From Candidatus Neomicrothrix sp. UBA4742 (GTDB lineage Bacteria; Actinomycetota; Acidimicrobiia; Acidimicrobiales; Acidimicrobilacustridaceae): DNA of 8,849 bases. The DNA lies in NCBI GenBank assembly GCA_002403895.1, contig DHIQ01000167.1, positions 10,696 through 19,544 of the forward strand, in the 5' to 3' direction. Of this stretch, positions 1 to 6,630 are shown in pieces; the first letter of the stretch is position 1; every line of letters begins with the position of its first letter. Both the position numbers and the translations under genes were made by a program. The notes beneath the pieces were generated by a model. It was not told the origin of the DNA. It ran no database searches and worked only from the letters and a program-made list of their open reading frames with translations.

Positions 1-53
1 CTCCGTGCCCGACCGACCACTCCTCCACAATCACCACGTCGAAGGTTCGTCGC

Positions 54-1211
54 TCAGGTGGTGTAGTCGGCGTTGATGCGGATGTAGCCGTCGGTCAGGT
101 CGCAGCCATACACGGTGAAGCGTCCCTCAGCGATCCCGAGGCTCACGCGGATCACCACCTCGTCGCCCTTGAGGTAGTCACTCAGCCCTCGGAGCGCGTC
201 GTCGGCCAGTAGATGGGGGTAGACCTCGGTATCCCCGAAGCGGATGATGACCCGGTCTTGGTCGATGTCGGTCTCGTCCGAGCACTTGCCGATGGCCATG
301 GCCACGCGGCCCCAGTTGGGATCGGCGCCGTGTACCGCGGTCTTGACCAGGGGGGAGTTCACGATGGCCTTCCCCACCCGCCTGGCCTGGGCGTCGTCGC
401 GGGCGCCGTCCACCCGCACCTCGATGAGGGTTGACGCCCCCTCGCCGTCACGGGCCACCTGGCGAGTGAGCGAGAGCGCCACCTCGCCCAGTGCGTGCTC
501 GAACGCTTCGGCTCGCACCGGGCCGGCGGCGCCCCCGGCCAGGATGACGGCGGTGTCGCTGGTGGAGGTGTCGGTGTCGATGCTCACGGCGTTGAACGTC
601 CGGTCCATCACTCGGCGGAAGATGCGGTCGAGTTCGGGGGCGGGCAGCGCCGCGTCGGTGCAAAACACGGTGATCAGGGTGGCCATATCGGGCTCGATCA
701 TGCCGACGCCCTTGGCCACGCCCACGATCCGGGCGTCGGATCCCTCGACGGTGGCAGCCGCCAACTTCGCCACCGTGTCGGTGGTCATGATCGCGGCCGC
801 CGCCGGTTCGGCCTCGGTGCCGCCGAAGGGGACGGTGAGCTCGGCCAGGTGGGGCCGAATGCGGGTCATGGGGTACGGCCGCCCTATGACCCCCGTGGAG
901 GCGATGAGCACGTCATCGCGGGCGCAGCCAAGGGCGCGGGCAACCCCGGCGACCACCTCCTCGGCATCGGCTCGACCCTGGGCGCCGGTGGCCACGTTGG
1001 CGTTCTTGGAGATGACGACGACAGCTTGAAGCTGACCGTCGGCGGCGTGGGCCCGGCTGATCTCGACGCTGGGTCCGGCAAAACGGCTGAGGGTGAACAC
1101 GGCTGCCGCCGGGACCGGCTGGTGCGCCGTCAAGACGAGGAAGTCGGGTGAGTCGTCCTTGATGCCGAGCGCGCCGACGTGAGCGCTGAAGCCGAGGGGG
1201 AGAGCCGTCAT
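54..1211 (-). CDS. argJ: Ornithine acetyltransferase / glutamate N-acetyltransferase, OAT2-like
   Basis: ArgJ family protein of 385 residues, a normal length. It moves the acetyl group from N-acetylornithine to glutamate in the cytosolic arginine pathway. ArgJ proteins cleave themselves at an Ala-Thr bond: here MATLI, with Thr178 as the expected N-terminal nucleophile of the beta chain. The oxyanion-hole pair is Thr106-Gly107 in STGVIG. Other family marks are DPNWGR (297-302) and the C-terminal GCDLTDGY...NADYTT. Several segments depart from ordinary ArgJ: ISKNANVATG where NSGNAN is usual, KGVGMIEPDMATL where MIAPNMATM or similar is usual, and NAVSIDTDTSTSDTAV at 207-222. As I remember it, the OAT2 (Orf6) protein of the clavulanic acid cluster shares these forms. 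The ATG at 1211 begins well before the first family block (GFSAHVGALGIK). No argC or argB is visible upstream; what follows the stop is outside the window. Family certain; the OAT2 assignment is from memory. Confidence 0.93.
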   Translation of the reverse strand: MTALPLGFSAHVGALGIKDDSPDFLVLTAHQPVPAAAVFTLSRFAGPSVEISRAHAADGQLQAVVVISKNANVATGAQGRADAEEVVAGVARALGCARDDVLIASTGVIGRPYPMTRIRPHLAELTVPFGGTEAEPAAAAIMTTDTVAKLAAATVEGSDARIVGVAKGVGMIEPDMATLITVFCTDAALPAPELDRIFRRVMDRTFNAVSIDTDTSTSDTAVILAGGAAGPVRAEAFEHALGEVALSLTRQVARDGEGASTLIEVRVDGARDDAQARRVGKAIVNSPLVKTAVHGADPNWGRVAMAIGKCSDETDIDQDRVIIRFGDTEVYPHLLADDALRGLSDYLKGDEVVIRVSLGIAEGRFTVYGCDLTDGYIRINADYTT

Positions 1212-1293
1212 GGACTGATTCTCGCACGGCGAGTTGGATCAACCGGCCTCGGCGCACTCCGTCCACGCGGGTGGGCGTGTCACCATCGTGGCC
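1212..1293. promoter_or_regulatory. Divergent argJ / gluQ intergenic region
   Basis: These 82 bases separate the two divergent starts and must hold both promoters. Neither start has a clear Shine-Dalgarno. On the minus strand GAGAAT (1223-1218) lies six bases before the argJ ATG, the spacing of a leaderless actinobacterial -10 box, but it misses the first T of TANNNT. No convincing -10 was seen for gluQ. No operator-like inverted repeat was found. Confidence 0.4.
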
Positions 1294-2187
1294 ATGTCGG
1301 TCGGCCGCTTCGCCCCCACGCCCAGCGCCGAGTTGCACCTGGGCAACCTCCGGACGGCGCTGGTGGCATGGCTCCTCGCCCGCACCGCCGGCAGCGATTT
1401 CCTGCTGCGCATCGAGGACCTTGACCCCGCGTCACGGCGGCCGGGTGTGGCCGAGGGCCAGGTTCGAGACCTGACCCTGCTGGGCCTCGACTGGGATGGC
1501 TCGATTGTTCGCCAGTCGGAGCACCTGGAGCGCATGCACGACGCCATCGCCCAGCTCGACGCCGCCGGCCTCGTCTACCCGTGCTACTGCTCCCGCCGGG
1601 AGGTCCTCGAAGCGGCGACGGCGCCTCACGGACCGGTTCCCGACGGGGCCTACCCGGGCACGTGTCGGGACCTGACGGCGCGCCAGCGAGCCGCCCGCCA
1701 GGCCGAGGGCCGGCCGGCCGCGCTGCGCCTGCGGGCCGGGGGTGAGGCCGTCACCATCGTCGATCGACATCACGGTCCGGTCACGGCCGTGGTGGACGAT
1801 CTCGTTCTGCGCCGCAACGACGGCGTGCCCGCCTACAACCTCGCGGTGGTGGTGGACGATGCCGCCCAGGGCGTGGAGGAGGTGGTTCGGGGCGATGATC
1901 TCTTGTCGTCCACCCCCCGCCAGGTGTATCTCGGCGGCCTACTCGGCCTCCCTCAGCCGACCTACGCCCACATCCCGCTGGTGGTGGCACCCGACGGGCG
2001 GCGGCTGGCCAAGCGCGACGGCGCAGTGACCCTGGGGGATCGTCTCGCCCTGGGCGAGACGGCGGCCGACGTGGTCGCCCGGCTGGCCGGCAGCCTCGGC
2101 CTGCCCACAGACGGTTCGTTGTCCGGGTTGGTCGACCGCTTCGACCCGGAGATGCTTCCCACCGACCCCTGGGTGTTCGAGGGATGA
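1294..2187 (+). CDS. gluQ: Glutamyl-Q tRNA(Asp) synthetase
   Basis: GluQRS attaches glutamate to the queuosine base at position 34 of tRNA(Asp). It is a shortened paralogue of glutamyl-tRNA synthetase that lacks the anticodon-binding domain. The 297 residues fit this truncated family. The N-terminus GRFAPTPSAELHLGNLRTAL holds the HIGH-equivalent HLGN (15-18). The GluQ zinc site is present as C97-x-C99, then Y120 and C124 (YPGTC). The KMSKS equivalent is LAKRD (238-242). I chose the ATG at 1294 because the family starts a few residues before GRFAP; the same frame opens at a TTG at 1234, but those 20 residues have no family match. A GTG at 1288 is the only close alternative. First gene of an apparent operon: a DUF202 gene begins 4 bases after its stop. 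Very secure. Confidence 0.96.
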   Translation: MSVGRFAPTPSAELHLGNLRTALVAWLLARTAGSDFLLRIEDLDPASRRPGVAEGQVRDLTLLGLDWDGSIVRQSEHLERMHDAIAQLDAAGLVYPCYCSRREVLEAATAPHGPVPDGAYPGTCRDLTARQRAARQAEGRPAALRLRAGGEAVTIVDRHHGPVTAVVDDLVLRRNDGVPAYNLAVVVDDAAQGVEEVVRGDDLLSSTPRQVYLGGLLGLPQPTYAHIPLVVAPDGRRLAKRDGAVTLGDRLALGETAADVVARLAGSLGLPTDGSLSGLVDRFDPEMLPTDPWVFEG

Positions 2188-2191
2188 GCAG

Positions 2192-2638
2192 ATGGTGCAG
2201 GCCAGGCGGACCGGCGCGGTAGGTTCGTCATCGATGCCGCACGACGACCAGGGCGACGGTCCCGCGACCAAGCCCAGCGCTGACCAGCCCGTGGTCGCCT
2301 CCCCCAGCATCGACGTCCGCTTCTCCTACGCCAACGAGCGCACCTTCCTGGCCTGGAACCGCACCGCCCTGGCGCTGGTGACGGCCGGGCTGGCCATCAC
2401 CCAACTGCTCCCGCCATTCCACGTGCCGGGAGGCCGGCGCATGATCGGCATCCCCCTCATCGTCCTGGGGATCGTGATCGCCCTGGCCAGCTTGCGGCAA
2501 TGGCGCCTGAACGAGAAGGCCATGCACGCCGGAGAGCCCCTGCCCTCCTCGCCGCTGCCGGTGCTCGTCGCCCTCGTGATCGGCATCACCTCCATCACTG
2601 CTCTCGTGCTGGCCGCCATCGGAGGACCTGGCTCGTGA
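2192..2638 (+). CDS. DUF202 (YidH-like) small membrane protein A
   Basis: A 148-residue inner-membrane protein of the DUF202/YidH family, whose biochemical role is not established. The signature RFSYANERTFLAWNRTAL (43-60) runs into the first membrane segment, as in YidH, which has SLANERTFLAWIRT. Three hydrophobic segments are visible at about 52-73, 84-104 and 122-144. The first 40 residues are polar and low-complexity. Two starts are possible. ATG 2192 has a GAGGG about eight bases upstream and sits 4 bases after gluQ. ATG 2234 (MPHDD...) would remove 14 residues of unremarkable sequence and also has a weak GGTAGG upstream. I prefer 2192 for its spacing from gluQ. Its stop overlaps the start of a second DUF202 gene. 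Confidence 0.9.
   Translation: MVQARRTGAVGSSSMPHDDQGDGPATKPSADQPVVASPSIDVRFSYANERTFLAWNRTALALVTAGLAITQLLPPFHVPGGRRMIGIPLIVLGIVIALASLRQWRLNEKAMHAGEPLPSSPLPVLVALVIGITSITALVLAAIGGPGS
2621..2626 (+). promoter_or_regulatory. Ribosome binding site fixing the start of DUF202-B
   Basis: GGAGGA lies 8 bases before the GTG at 2635, inside the end of the upstream gene. It supports the GTG start over the longer open frame that begins at 2500, which is only a shadow of DUF202-A. Confidence 0.7.
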
Positions 2639-3021
2639 CCGGGCGCGACCTCCCCGCCTCCGGCGCGGGCCCGGGGGCGGACCCTGAGTTGACGCTGGAG
2701 GGTGTCCGTCCCGGCATGGCCGCCGAGCGCACCGACCTGGCCTGGTCTCGCAGCGGCGGGGCTTTGCTGGCGTGCGGGGTGGTGGTCCTGAAGGGCCTGC
2801 CCACCGTGGCCGGTGACACCAGCCGACCCGTGGCCGGCCTGTTGATCCTCGGTCTCGGAGGATTGACCTGGGGCATGGGTCATTGGAGCGCGCGGCAGCG
2901 ACGCACCGCCATGGGCGGCGATCGGCCGGTGGCCCGATGGCGCGATATGGCCCCGACGGCCACGGGAACCGCCGTCGTTGGTCTGGCCGCCTTGTTCCTG
3001 GCGGTCTTCCGCCCCGGCTAA
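2635..3021 (+). CDS. DUF202 small membrane protein B
   Basis: A second, divergent DUF202 protein of 128 residues. The family signature is reduced to AAERTDLAWSRSGGALL (29-45), which keeps the ERT-LAW-R core. Three membrane segments are visible at about 36-57, 65-84 and 106-125, so the topology matches its neighbour. The GTG start overlaps the upstream stop as GTGA, with a strong GGAGGA 8 bases before it, so the two are probably translationally coupled. The frame is open back to an ATG at 2500, but that stretch lies over DUF202-A in another frame and does not resemble a protein family. Tandem unequal DUF202 genes suggest a heteromeric membrane complex (inference). Function unknown. Confidence 0.9.
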   Translation: MTGRDLPASGAGPGADPELTLEGVRPGMAAERTDLAWSRSGGALLACGVVVLKGLPTVAGDTSRPVAGLLILGLGGLTWGMGHWSARQRRTAMGGDRPVARWRDMAPTATGTAVVGLAALFLAVFRPG

Positions 3022-3057
3022 TGGTTGAGCTGCAAGTCCGCGGCGCGGGAAACCGGG

Positions 3058-3104
3058 TCGTTCCTGCATATCGCGCCCTGTGGTGGGGCTGGATGCAGGA
3101 ACGA
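3058..3104. terminator. Perfect 12-bp inverted repeat, candidate bidirectional terminator
   Basis: TCGTTCCTGCAT at 3058-3069 is exactly matched by ATGCAGGAACGA at 3093-3104, separated by 23 bases. Inside the loop GCCC (3075-3078) can also pair with GGGC (3086-3089). The repeat sits between two convergent genes, 36 bases after one stop and 26 bases from the other, which suits a terminator working both ways. There is no T-tract on either side, so it is not a classical intrinsic terminator; such hairpins are common in actinobacteria. It might instead be a protein-binding site. Confidence 0.5.
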
Positions 3105-3130
3105 TGCCCAGACGCGGGCCGGAGTAGGCG

Positions 3131-3790
3131 CTAGCGGCGGGTGATGAAGGTGAGGCCGTCGCTGATGGCCAGCATGACGGTGTCCACCCGGTCGTCGGCC
3201 CGCACGTGGTCGTTGAACGCCCGGAGGGCCACGACGTTGTCGTCCTGGGCGGCGGGGTCGGCCACCGCTCCGGACCAGAGCACGTTGTCGACCAGGATCA
3301 CGCCCCCGGGTCGCAGACGGGGCACCAGTTCCTCGTAGTAGGCGATGTAACCAGGCTTGTCGGCGTCGATGAAGGCCAGGTCGAACTGCTCGGTAGGAGG
3401 CAGGGCGGCCAGGGTCTGCGCCGCGGGCCCGATCTCGAGGCGGATCCTGTCGGTCACGCCGGCCCGCTCCCAGTAACGACGGGCCATCGACGTCCATTCG
3501 TCGGACACGTCACAGCACAGCAGGGTGCCGTCGACCGGGAGTCCCCGGGCGATGGCCAGCGACGAGTAGCCGGTGAACGTGCCGATCTCCACCGCATCAC
3601 GGGCGCGTACCAGGCGGGTCAGCATCGTCATCAACACCCCCTGCTCGGGAGCGATCTGCATCATCGAGATCCCGCCGAGGGACTGTGTTTCGGCGATGAG
3701 GTCCCGCTGGACGTCGTCGATGGGGCTGGAGTGCTCCATCAGGTAGGTGTGGATCTCGCTCGACAGGTGAAAGGACTTGGGCTCGGCCAT
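3131..3790 (-). CDS. Class I SAM-dependent O-methyltransferase (Methyltransf_3 type)
   Basis: A 219-residue cytosolic methyltransferase of the caffeoyl-CoA/catechol O-methyltransferase-like family (Methyltransf_3), which uses a divalent metal. The SAM-binding motif is EIGTFTGYSSLAIARGLP (68-85). The acidic residue binding the SAM ribose is probably D94 in CCDVS. Metal ligands by family analogy are D142 in FIDADKPGY and D168-N169 in VDNVLW. The family-typical GPAAQTLAALP is at 121-131. Length and motifs are complete. Bacterial members are typically promiscuous toward catechol-like hydroxyls, and nothing nearby names a substrate. It stands alone on its strand. The ATG at 3790 has no Shine-Dalgarno; a TAACCT (-10-like) is 8 bases upstream, so a leaderless or very short leader is possible. 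Confidence 0.93.
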   Translation of the reverse strand: MAEPKSFHLSSEIHTYLMEHSSPIDDVQRDLIAETQSLGGISMMQIAPEQGVLMTMLTRLVRARDAVEIGTFTGYSSLAIARGLPVDGTLLCCDVSDEWTSMARRYWERAGVTDRIRLEIGPAAQTLAALPPTEQFDLAFIDADKPGYIAYYEELVPRLRPGGVILVDNVLWSGAVADPAAQDDNVVALRAFNDHVRADDRVDTVMLAISDGLTFITRR

Positions 3791-3798
3791 GAAGGTCG

Positions 3799-3804
3799 AG
3801 GTTA
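3799..3804 (-). promoter_or_regulatory. Possible -10 element of the O-methyltransferase gene
   Basis: On the minus strand TAACCT fits the actinobacterial TANNNT -10 pattern and ends 8 bases before the start codon, which has no Shine-Dalgarno. No -35 was identified. Short motif, so weak evidence. Confidence 0.25.
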
Positions 3805-3819
3805 TCGGGGGCCACGCAG

Positions 3820-3990
3820 GTGACCCTCACGGTGGACATCTGCAAGGACGTGCACGCCATCTCGCCGCTCGTCTACGGGCTCAAACGGTCGTGGTTCGCC
3901 AGATCCGGATGCGCCAACCGCTGCCCAACTCGGTTACGGGCGCCGCTCGATATGGTGTGCTGCATCGGGCTGGGGATCGTCGTCGACTGA
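3820..3990 (+). CDS. Possible 56-codon reading frame, or gene remnant
   Basis: The 223-base gap 3791-4013 otherwise has no gene. This plus-strand frame starts at GTG 3820 and ends at TGA 3988-3990. Counting its 56 codons, 49 end in G or C (the first 21 without exception), while only 28 have G or C at the second position, the contrast expected of coding DNA at high GC. The peptide begins VTLTVDICKDVHAISPLVYG, has five cysteines, and ends in a hydrophobic stretch (VCCIGLGIVV). I recognise no family. There is no good Shine-Dalgarno, only a GGGGG about eight bases upstream. The bias weakens in the second half, so a decayed fragment of a larger gene is as likely as a real small gene. Confidence 0.3.
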   Translation: MTLTVDICKDVHAISPLVYGLKRSWFARSGCANRCPTRLRAPLDMVCCIGLGIVVD

Positions 3991-4013
3991 TGGCTCTGGC
4001 GCCGCCAGGCCGC

Positions 4014-4295
4014 TCAGGGCATCGCCGCCAGGCGTTCGCGACAGTCGGGGCACACCGGGAACTTCTCCGGATCGCGGGCGGGGATCCATTTCTTGCCGCA
4101 CAGGGCGGTGATCTCCTTGCCGAAGATCATGGCGTCGGTCAGCTCGCCGCGTTTGACGATGTGGGCGAGGCGCTCGTGATCGCCGTCGCCCAGGGTGGGG
4201 TCGACGTCGATGTCGACATCCACGCCAACCGAGGTGCCGACGTCGGGCGAGGAGATCTCGGACATGACCCGAGCGTACCGGGGCTCGATGCTCAT
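4014..4295 (-). CDS. DUF3039 family protein, zinc-ribbon-like
   Basis: A 93-residue protein ending in the DUF3039 pattern of actinobacteria: [12 protein letters not shown] (38-49), then [20 protein letters not shown] (65-83 region). Cysteines C66, C82 and C85, with H40 or H45 as a possible fourth ligand, suggest a small metal-binding fold (inference). No function is established for the family. The N-terminal 35 residues are variable and rich in Asp and Val. The ATG at 4295 overlaps the stop of mscR as ATGA, and there is no Shine-Dalgarno, so translation is probably coupled to mscR. A second ATG at 4265 (MSEIS...) would give 83 residues and is also possible. The open frame extends to 4469, but that part only shadows mscR. 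Confidence 0.85.
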   Translation of the reverse strand: MSIEPRYARVMSEISSPDVGTSVGVDVDIDVDPTLGDGDHERLAHIVKRGELTDAMIFGKEITALCGKKWIPARDPEKFPVCPDCRERLAAMP

Positions 4296-5383
4296 GCGAA
4301 CACCACGACGGAACGCAGGACCTCGCCGCGCTCCATCTTGCGGAACGCCTCCTCGACTTCGTCGATGCCGATGCGCTCGGACACGAAGTCGCCGAGGGGG
4401 AAGCGTCCCTGGAGGTAGAGGTCGACCAGCAGCGGGAAGTCCCGGCTGGGAAGGCAGTCGCCGTACCACGAGGGTTTCAGTGCTCCGCCCCGACCGAAGA
4501 ACTCGATCATGGGGATGGCCGGTAGGGCCATGTCGGGCGTCGGGACGCCGACCTGCACCACGGTGCCGGCCAGATCCCGGGCGAAGAAGGCCTGTTCCAG
4601 CACAGCCGGGTTGCCCACCGCCTCGATGCAGACGTCGGCGCCGAAGCCGCCGGTGAGGGCGCGGATGGCCTCCACCGGGTCATGCTTGGAGGCGTCGACG
4701 GTGTGGGTGGCACCGAAGCCGACGGCCCAGGCCAGCTTGGCCGGGTCGAGGTCGACGGCGATGATGGGACTGGCGCCCACGAGAGCGGCGCCGGCGATGG
4801 CGGCATTGCCCCCCCCGCCACAGCCGAACACGGCGATGGAGTCGCCCAGCTCGACGCCGCCGGTGTGTACCGCGGCCCCGAAGCCGGCCATCACCCCACA
4901 GCCCAGCAATCCTGCCGCCGCCGGGTCAGCCGCTGGGTCCACCTTCGTGGCCTGGCCGGCGGCCACCAGCGTGCGCTGGGCGAACGCGCCGATCCCCAGG
5001 GCGGGGGAGAGCGCGGTCCCATCGGTGAGCGTCATCTTCTGGGTGGCATTGTGGGTGGCGAAGCAGTACTGCGGTCGGCCCCTGCGACAAGCCCGGCACT
5101 CGCCGCACACCGCCCGCCAGTTGAGGACCACGAAGTCGCCCGGCTCGACGCCCGTCACGCCGGGACCGACCGCCTCCACGACGCCCGCGGCCTCGTGACC
5201 GAGCAGGTACGGGTAGTCGTCGCCGATCCCGCCTTCGCGGTAGTGGAGGTCGGTGTGGCACACGCCGCACGCGGCCACGTCGACCGTGACCTCGCCCGGT
5301 CCGGGGTCTGGCACCACGATCTCCTGGACCGTTACGGGGGCCTTCACCGACCGAGCCACCACTGCGCGAACCGTCGATGCCAT
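4292..5383 (-). CDS. mscR: S-(hydroxymethyl)mycothiol dehydrogenase (mycothiol-dependent formaldehyde dehydrogenase)
   Basis: A 363-residue zinc-dependent alcohol dehydrogenase that oxidises the formaldehyde-mycothiol adduct with NAD, detoxifying formaldehyde; family members also reduce S-nitrosomycothiol. The catalytic zinc site is C42 (GVCHTD), H63-E64 (GHEAAG) and C162 (GCGVMAG). The structural zinc loop is C93, C96, C99 and C107. Mycothiol-enzyme landmarks include VLNWRAVCG (86-94), [17 protein letters not shown] (107-123), GVPTPDM and [13 protein letters not shown]. The NAD-binding turn is GCGGGG (187-192), where the family usually has GCGGVG; D211 fits NAD preference. The ATG at 5383 begins the expected MASTVRAV terminus and has a strong upstream Shine-Dalgarno. 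The open frame runs on to 5872, but that part is antisense to the next gene. Divergent from an alkanesulfonate monooxygenase; overlaps a DUF3039 gene downstream. Confidence 0.95.
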   Translation of the reverse strand: MASTVRAVVARSVKAPVTVQEIVVPDPGPGEVTVDVAACGVCHTDLHYREGGIGDDYPYLLGHEAAGVVEAVGPGVTGVEPGDFVVLNWRAVCGECRACRRGRPQYCFATHNATQKMTLTDGTALSPALGIGAFAQRTLVAAGQATKVDPAADPAAAGLLGCGVMAGFGAAVHTGGVELGDSIAVFGCGGGGNAAIAGAALVGASPIIAVDLDPAKLAWAVGFGATHTVDASKHDPVEAIRALTGGFGADVCIEAVGNPAVLEQAFFARDLAGTVVQVGVPTPDMALPAIPMIEFFGRGGALKPSWYGDCLPSRDFPLLVDLYLQGRFPLGDFVSERIGIDEVEEAFRKMERGEVLRSVVVFA

Positions 5384-5449
5384 CCGGGTTCCCCCTCGTT
5401 GCGCTCGCCCTCGATGCGGGGCGCAGACCTGCGCGACACTAGCGACCCC
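5384..5449. promoter_or_regulatory. Shared mscR / ssuD divergent control region
   Basis: These 66 bases separate two divergent starts. An imperfect-centre palindrome, GCGCA-GACC-TGCGC, lies at 5421-5434. Just beside it on the minus strand, TAGTGT (5441-5436) fits the TANNNT -10 pattern and could start mscR transcription within the palindrome. No matching -35 was found. The ssuD start at 5450 has no Shine-Dalgarno. The palindrome could be an operator, but 5-bp arms in GC-rich DNA are weak evidence. Confidence 0.35.
5391..5397 (-). promoter_or_regulatory. Ribosome binding site fixing the mscR start
   Basis: On the minus strand GAGGGGG ends 7 bases before the ATG at 5383. It confirms that start over the 163 extra codons of open frame upstream. 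Confidence 0.7.
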
Positions 5450-6616
5450 ATGACAAGCGACCCCGGGCCGGGCGGCGACACGCGGCCAGACGACTTGAAG
5501 CTGCATTGGTTCCTCCCCACCGGGGGCGACAGCCGCGACCTCGTGCCCGACGCCGAGAATCCCCATCGCCGTGAACCCTCGCTCCAGTACCTGGCCACGG
5601 TGGCGCGCGCCGCCGAGCAACTCGGCTTCGACGGGATGCTCACGCCGACCGGCACCTTCTGCGAGGACGCCTGGCTGGCCACCGCCGCGCTGTTGGGTGA
5701 GACGGAGCGGATCAAGTTTCTCGTCGCCTTCCGGCCCGGGTTGGTGTCGCCGACGCTGGCGGCCCAAATGGCCTCCACCTACCAGCGGCTGTCGGGCGGC
5801 CGCCTGCTCATGAACGTCGTCACCGGCGCCGACACCGGCGAGCTGGCTCGCTTTGGCGACTGGCTCGACCACGACAATCGCTATGCCCGAACTGCCGAAT
5901 TCCTCGGGATCTTGCGGGGAGCATGGTCAGGCGAGCCGTTTGATCTGCAGGGCGACCACTACCGGGTTGCCGCCGCCACCACCCGCCGGGTACCCGAGCC
6001 CGTGCCCCCGATCTACTTCGGCGGCGCCTCCGCCGCGGCGGAGGAGGTCGCGGCGCGCTGGGTGGACGTGTACCTGGCCTGGGGGGAACCGCCGGCGATG
6101 GTCCAGGCTCGCCTCGAGCGGGTGGCGGCCCTCGCGGCGGGACACGGTCGCACCCTGCGCTTCGGCATTCGATTCCATGTCATCTCCCGGGATACCTCCG
6201 CGGCGGCGTGGGCCGAGGCCGACCGGTTGCTGGCCGGGGTGTCCGACGACGCCATCGCCGCCGCCCAGGCCGACTTCGCTGCCACCCAGTCCGTCGGCCA
6301 GCAGCGCATGGCCTCCCTCCACGGCGGGACCCGTGACCGCAGCGCCCTCGAGATCGCTCCCAATGTCTGGGCTGGCGTGGGCCTGGTTCGTGGCGGGGCC
6401 GGTACCGCGCTCGTGGGGAGCCACGCGGAGGTGGCCGATGTCATCGAGCGGTACCACCGGCTGGGCTTCGCCGAGTTCATCCTCTCGGGATACCCCCACC
6501 TCGAGGAGGCCTACTGGTTCGGCGAAGGGGTCATGCCTCTCCTGCGTCAGCGGGGGCTGGCTTCCGCCGCCCACGGGTCATCCAGCGATCCCGGCCCCCT
6601 GGCCACGTTCCGCTGA
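5450..6616 (+). CDS. ssuD: FMNH2-dependent alkanesulfonate monooxygenase (SsuD-type, luciferase-like)
   Basis: A 388-residue TIM-barrel flavin monooxygenase that uses reduced FMN and oxygen to split an alkanesulfonate into an aldehyde and sulfite, for sulfur scavenging. The SsuD branch is shown by FLPTGGD (21-27), [10 protein letters not shown] (66-75) with C71 matching the active-site cysteine of E. coli Ssu[38 protein letters not shown] with R241 and H243, [10 protein letters not shown] with R314, and [12 protein letters not shown] with Y348. Length is close to E. coli SsuD (about 380). I chose ATG 5450 because the next in-frame ATG upstream (5414) adds only unrelated residues; neither has a Shine-Dalgarno. 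No FMN reductase (SsuE) or SsuABC transporter is in the window. The exact substrate (C1 or longer sulfonates) cannot be read from the sequence. Confidence 0.93.
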   Translation: MTSDPGPGGDTRPDDLKLHWFLPTGGDSRDLVPDAENPHRREPSLQYLATVARAAEQLGFDGMLTPTGTFCEDAWLATAALLGETERIKFLVAFRPGLVSPTLAAQMASTYQRLSGGRLLMNVVTGADTGELARFGDWLDHDNRYARTAEFLGILRGAWSGEPFDLQGDHYRVAAATTRRVPEPVPPIYFGGASAAAEEVAARWVDVYLAWGEPPAMVQARLERVAALAAGHGRTLRFGIRFHVISRDTSAAAWAEADRLLAGVSDDAIAAAQADFAATQSVGQQRMASLHGGTRDRSALEIAPNVWAGVGLVRGGAGTALVGSHAEVADVIERYHRLGFAEFILSGYPHLEEAYWFGEGVMPLLRQRGLASAAHGSSSDPGPLATFR

Positions 6617-6630
6617 TCGGCGTCGGTTCG

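Noticed and set aside
1..53. Start or end of another gene at the left edge
   Set aside because: Only 53 bases after the argJ stop, with no start codon plus Shine-Dalgarno or family match that I can support.
244..1029. Long plus-strand open frame (261 codons) antisense to argJ
   Set aside because: Rich in Ser, Arg, Ala and Pro with no family motif. It is the expected shadow of a high-GC gene, while the minus-strand frame is an unmistakable ArgJ.
1234..1293. TTG start for gluQ at 1234
   Set aside because: The added 20 residues have no match in GluQ enzymes, whose conserved sequence starts almost at once after the ATG at 1294.
3791..4013. tRNA or other structured RNA gene in the intergenic gap
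   Set aside because: No GGTTCGAATCC-like T-loop, cloverleaf arms or recognisable riboswitch core found on either strand.
4000..4033. Direct repeat CGCCGCCAGGC at 4000-4010 and 4023-4033, spanning the DUF3039 stop
   Set aside because: An 11-bp GC-only-type motif in DNA of this composition is easily chance, and no further copies were seen.
4682..5449. In-frame 256-codon N-terminal extension of ssuD
   Set aside because: It lies antisense to mscR, has no domain resemblance, and SsuD homology begins just after the ATG at 5450.
5384..5872. In-frame N-terminal extension of mscR to 5872
   Set aside because: It overlaps ssuD on the other strand, has no family match, and a strong Shine-Dalgarno precedes the expected start at 5383.
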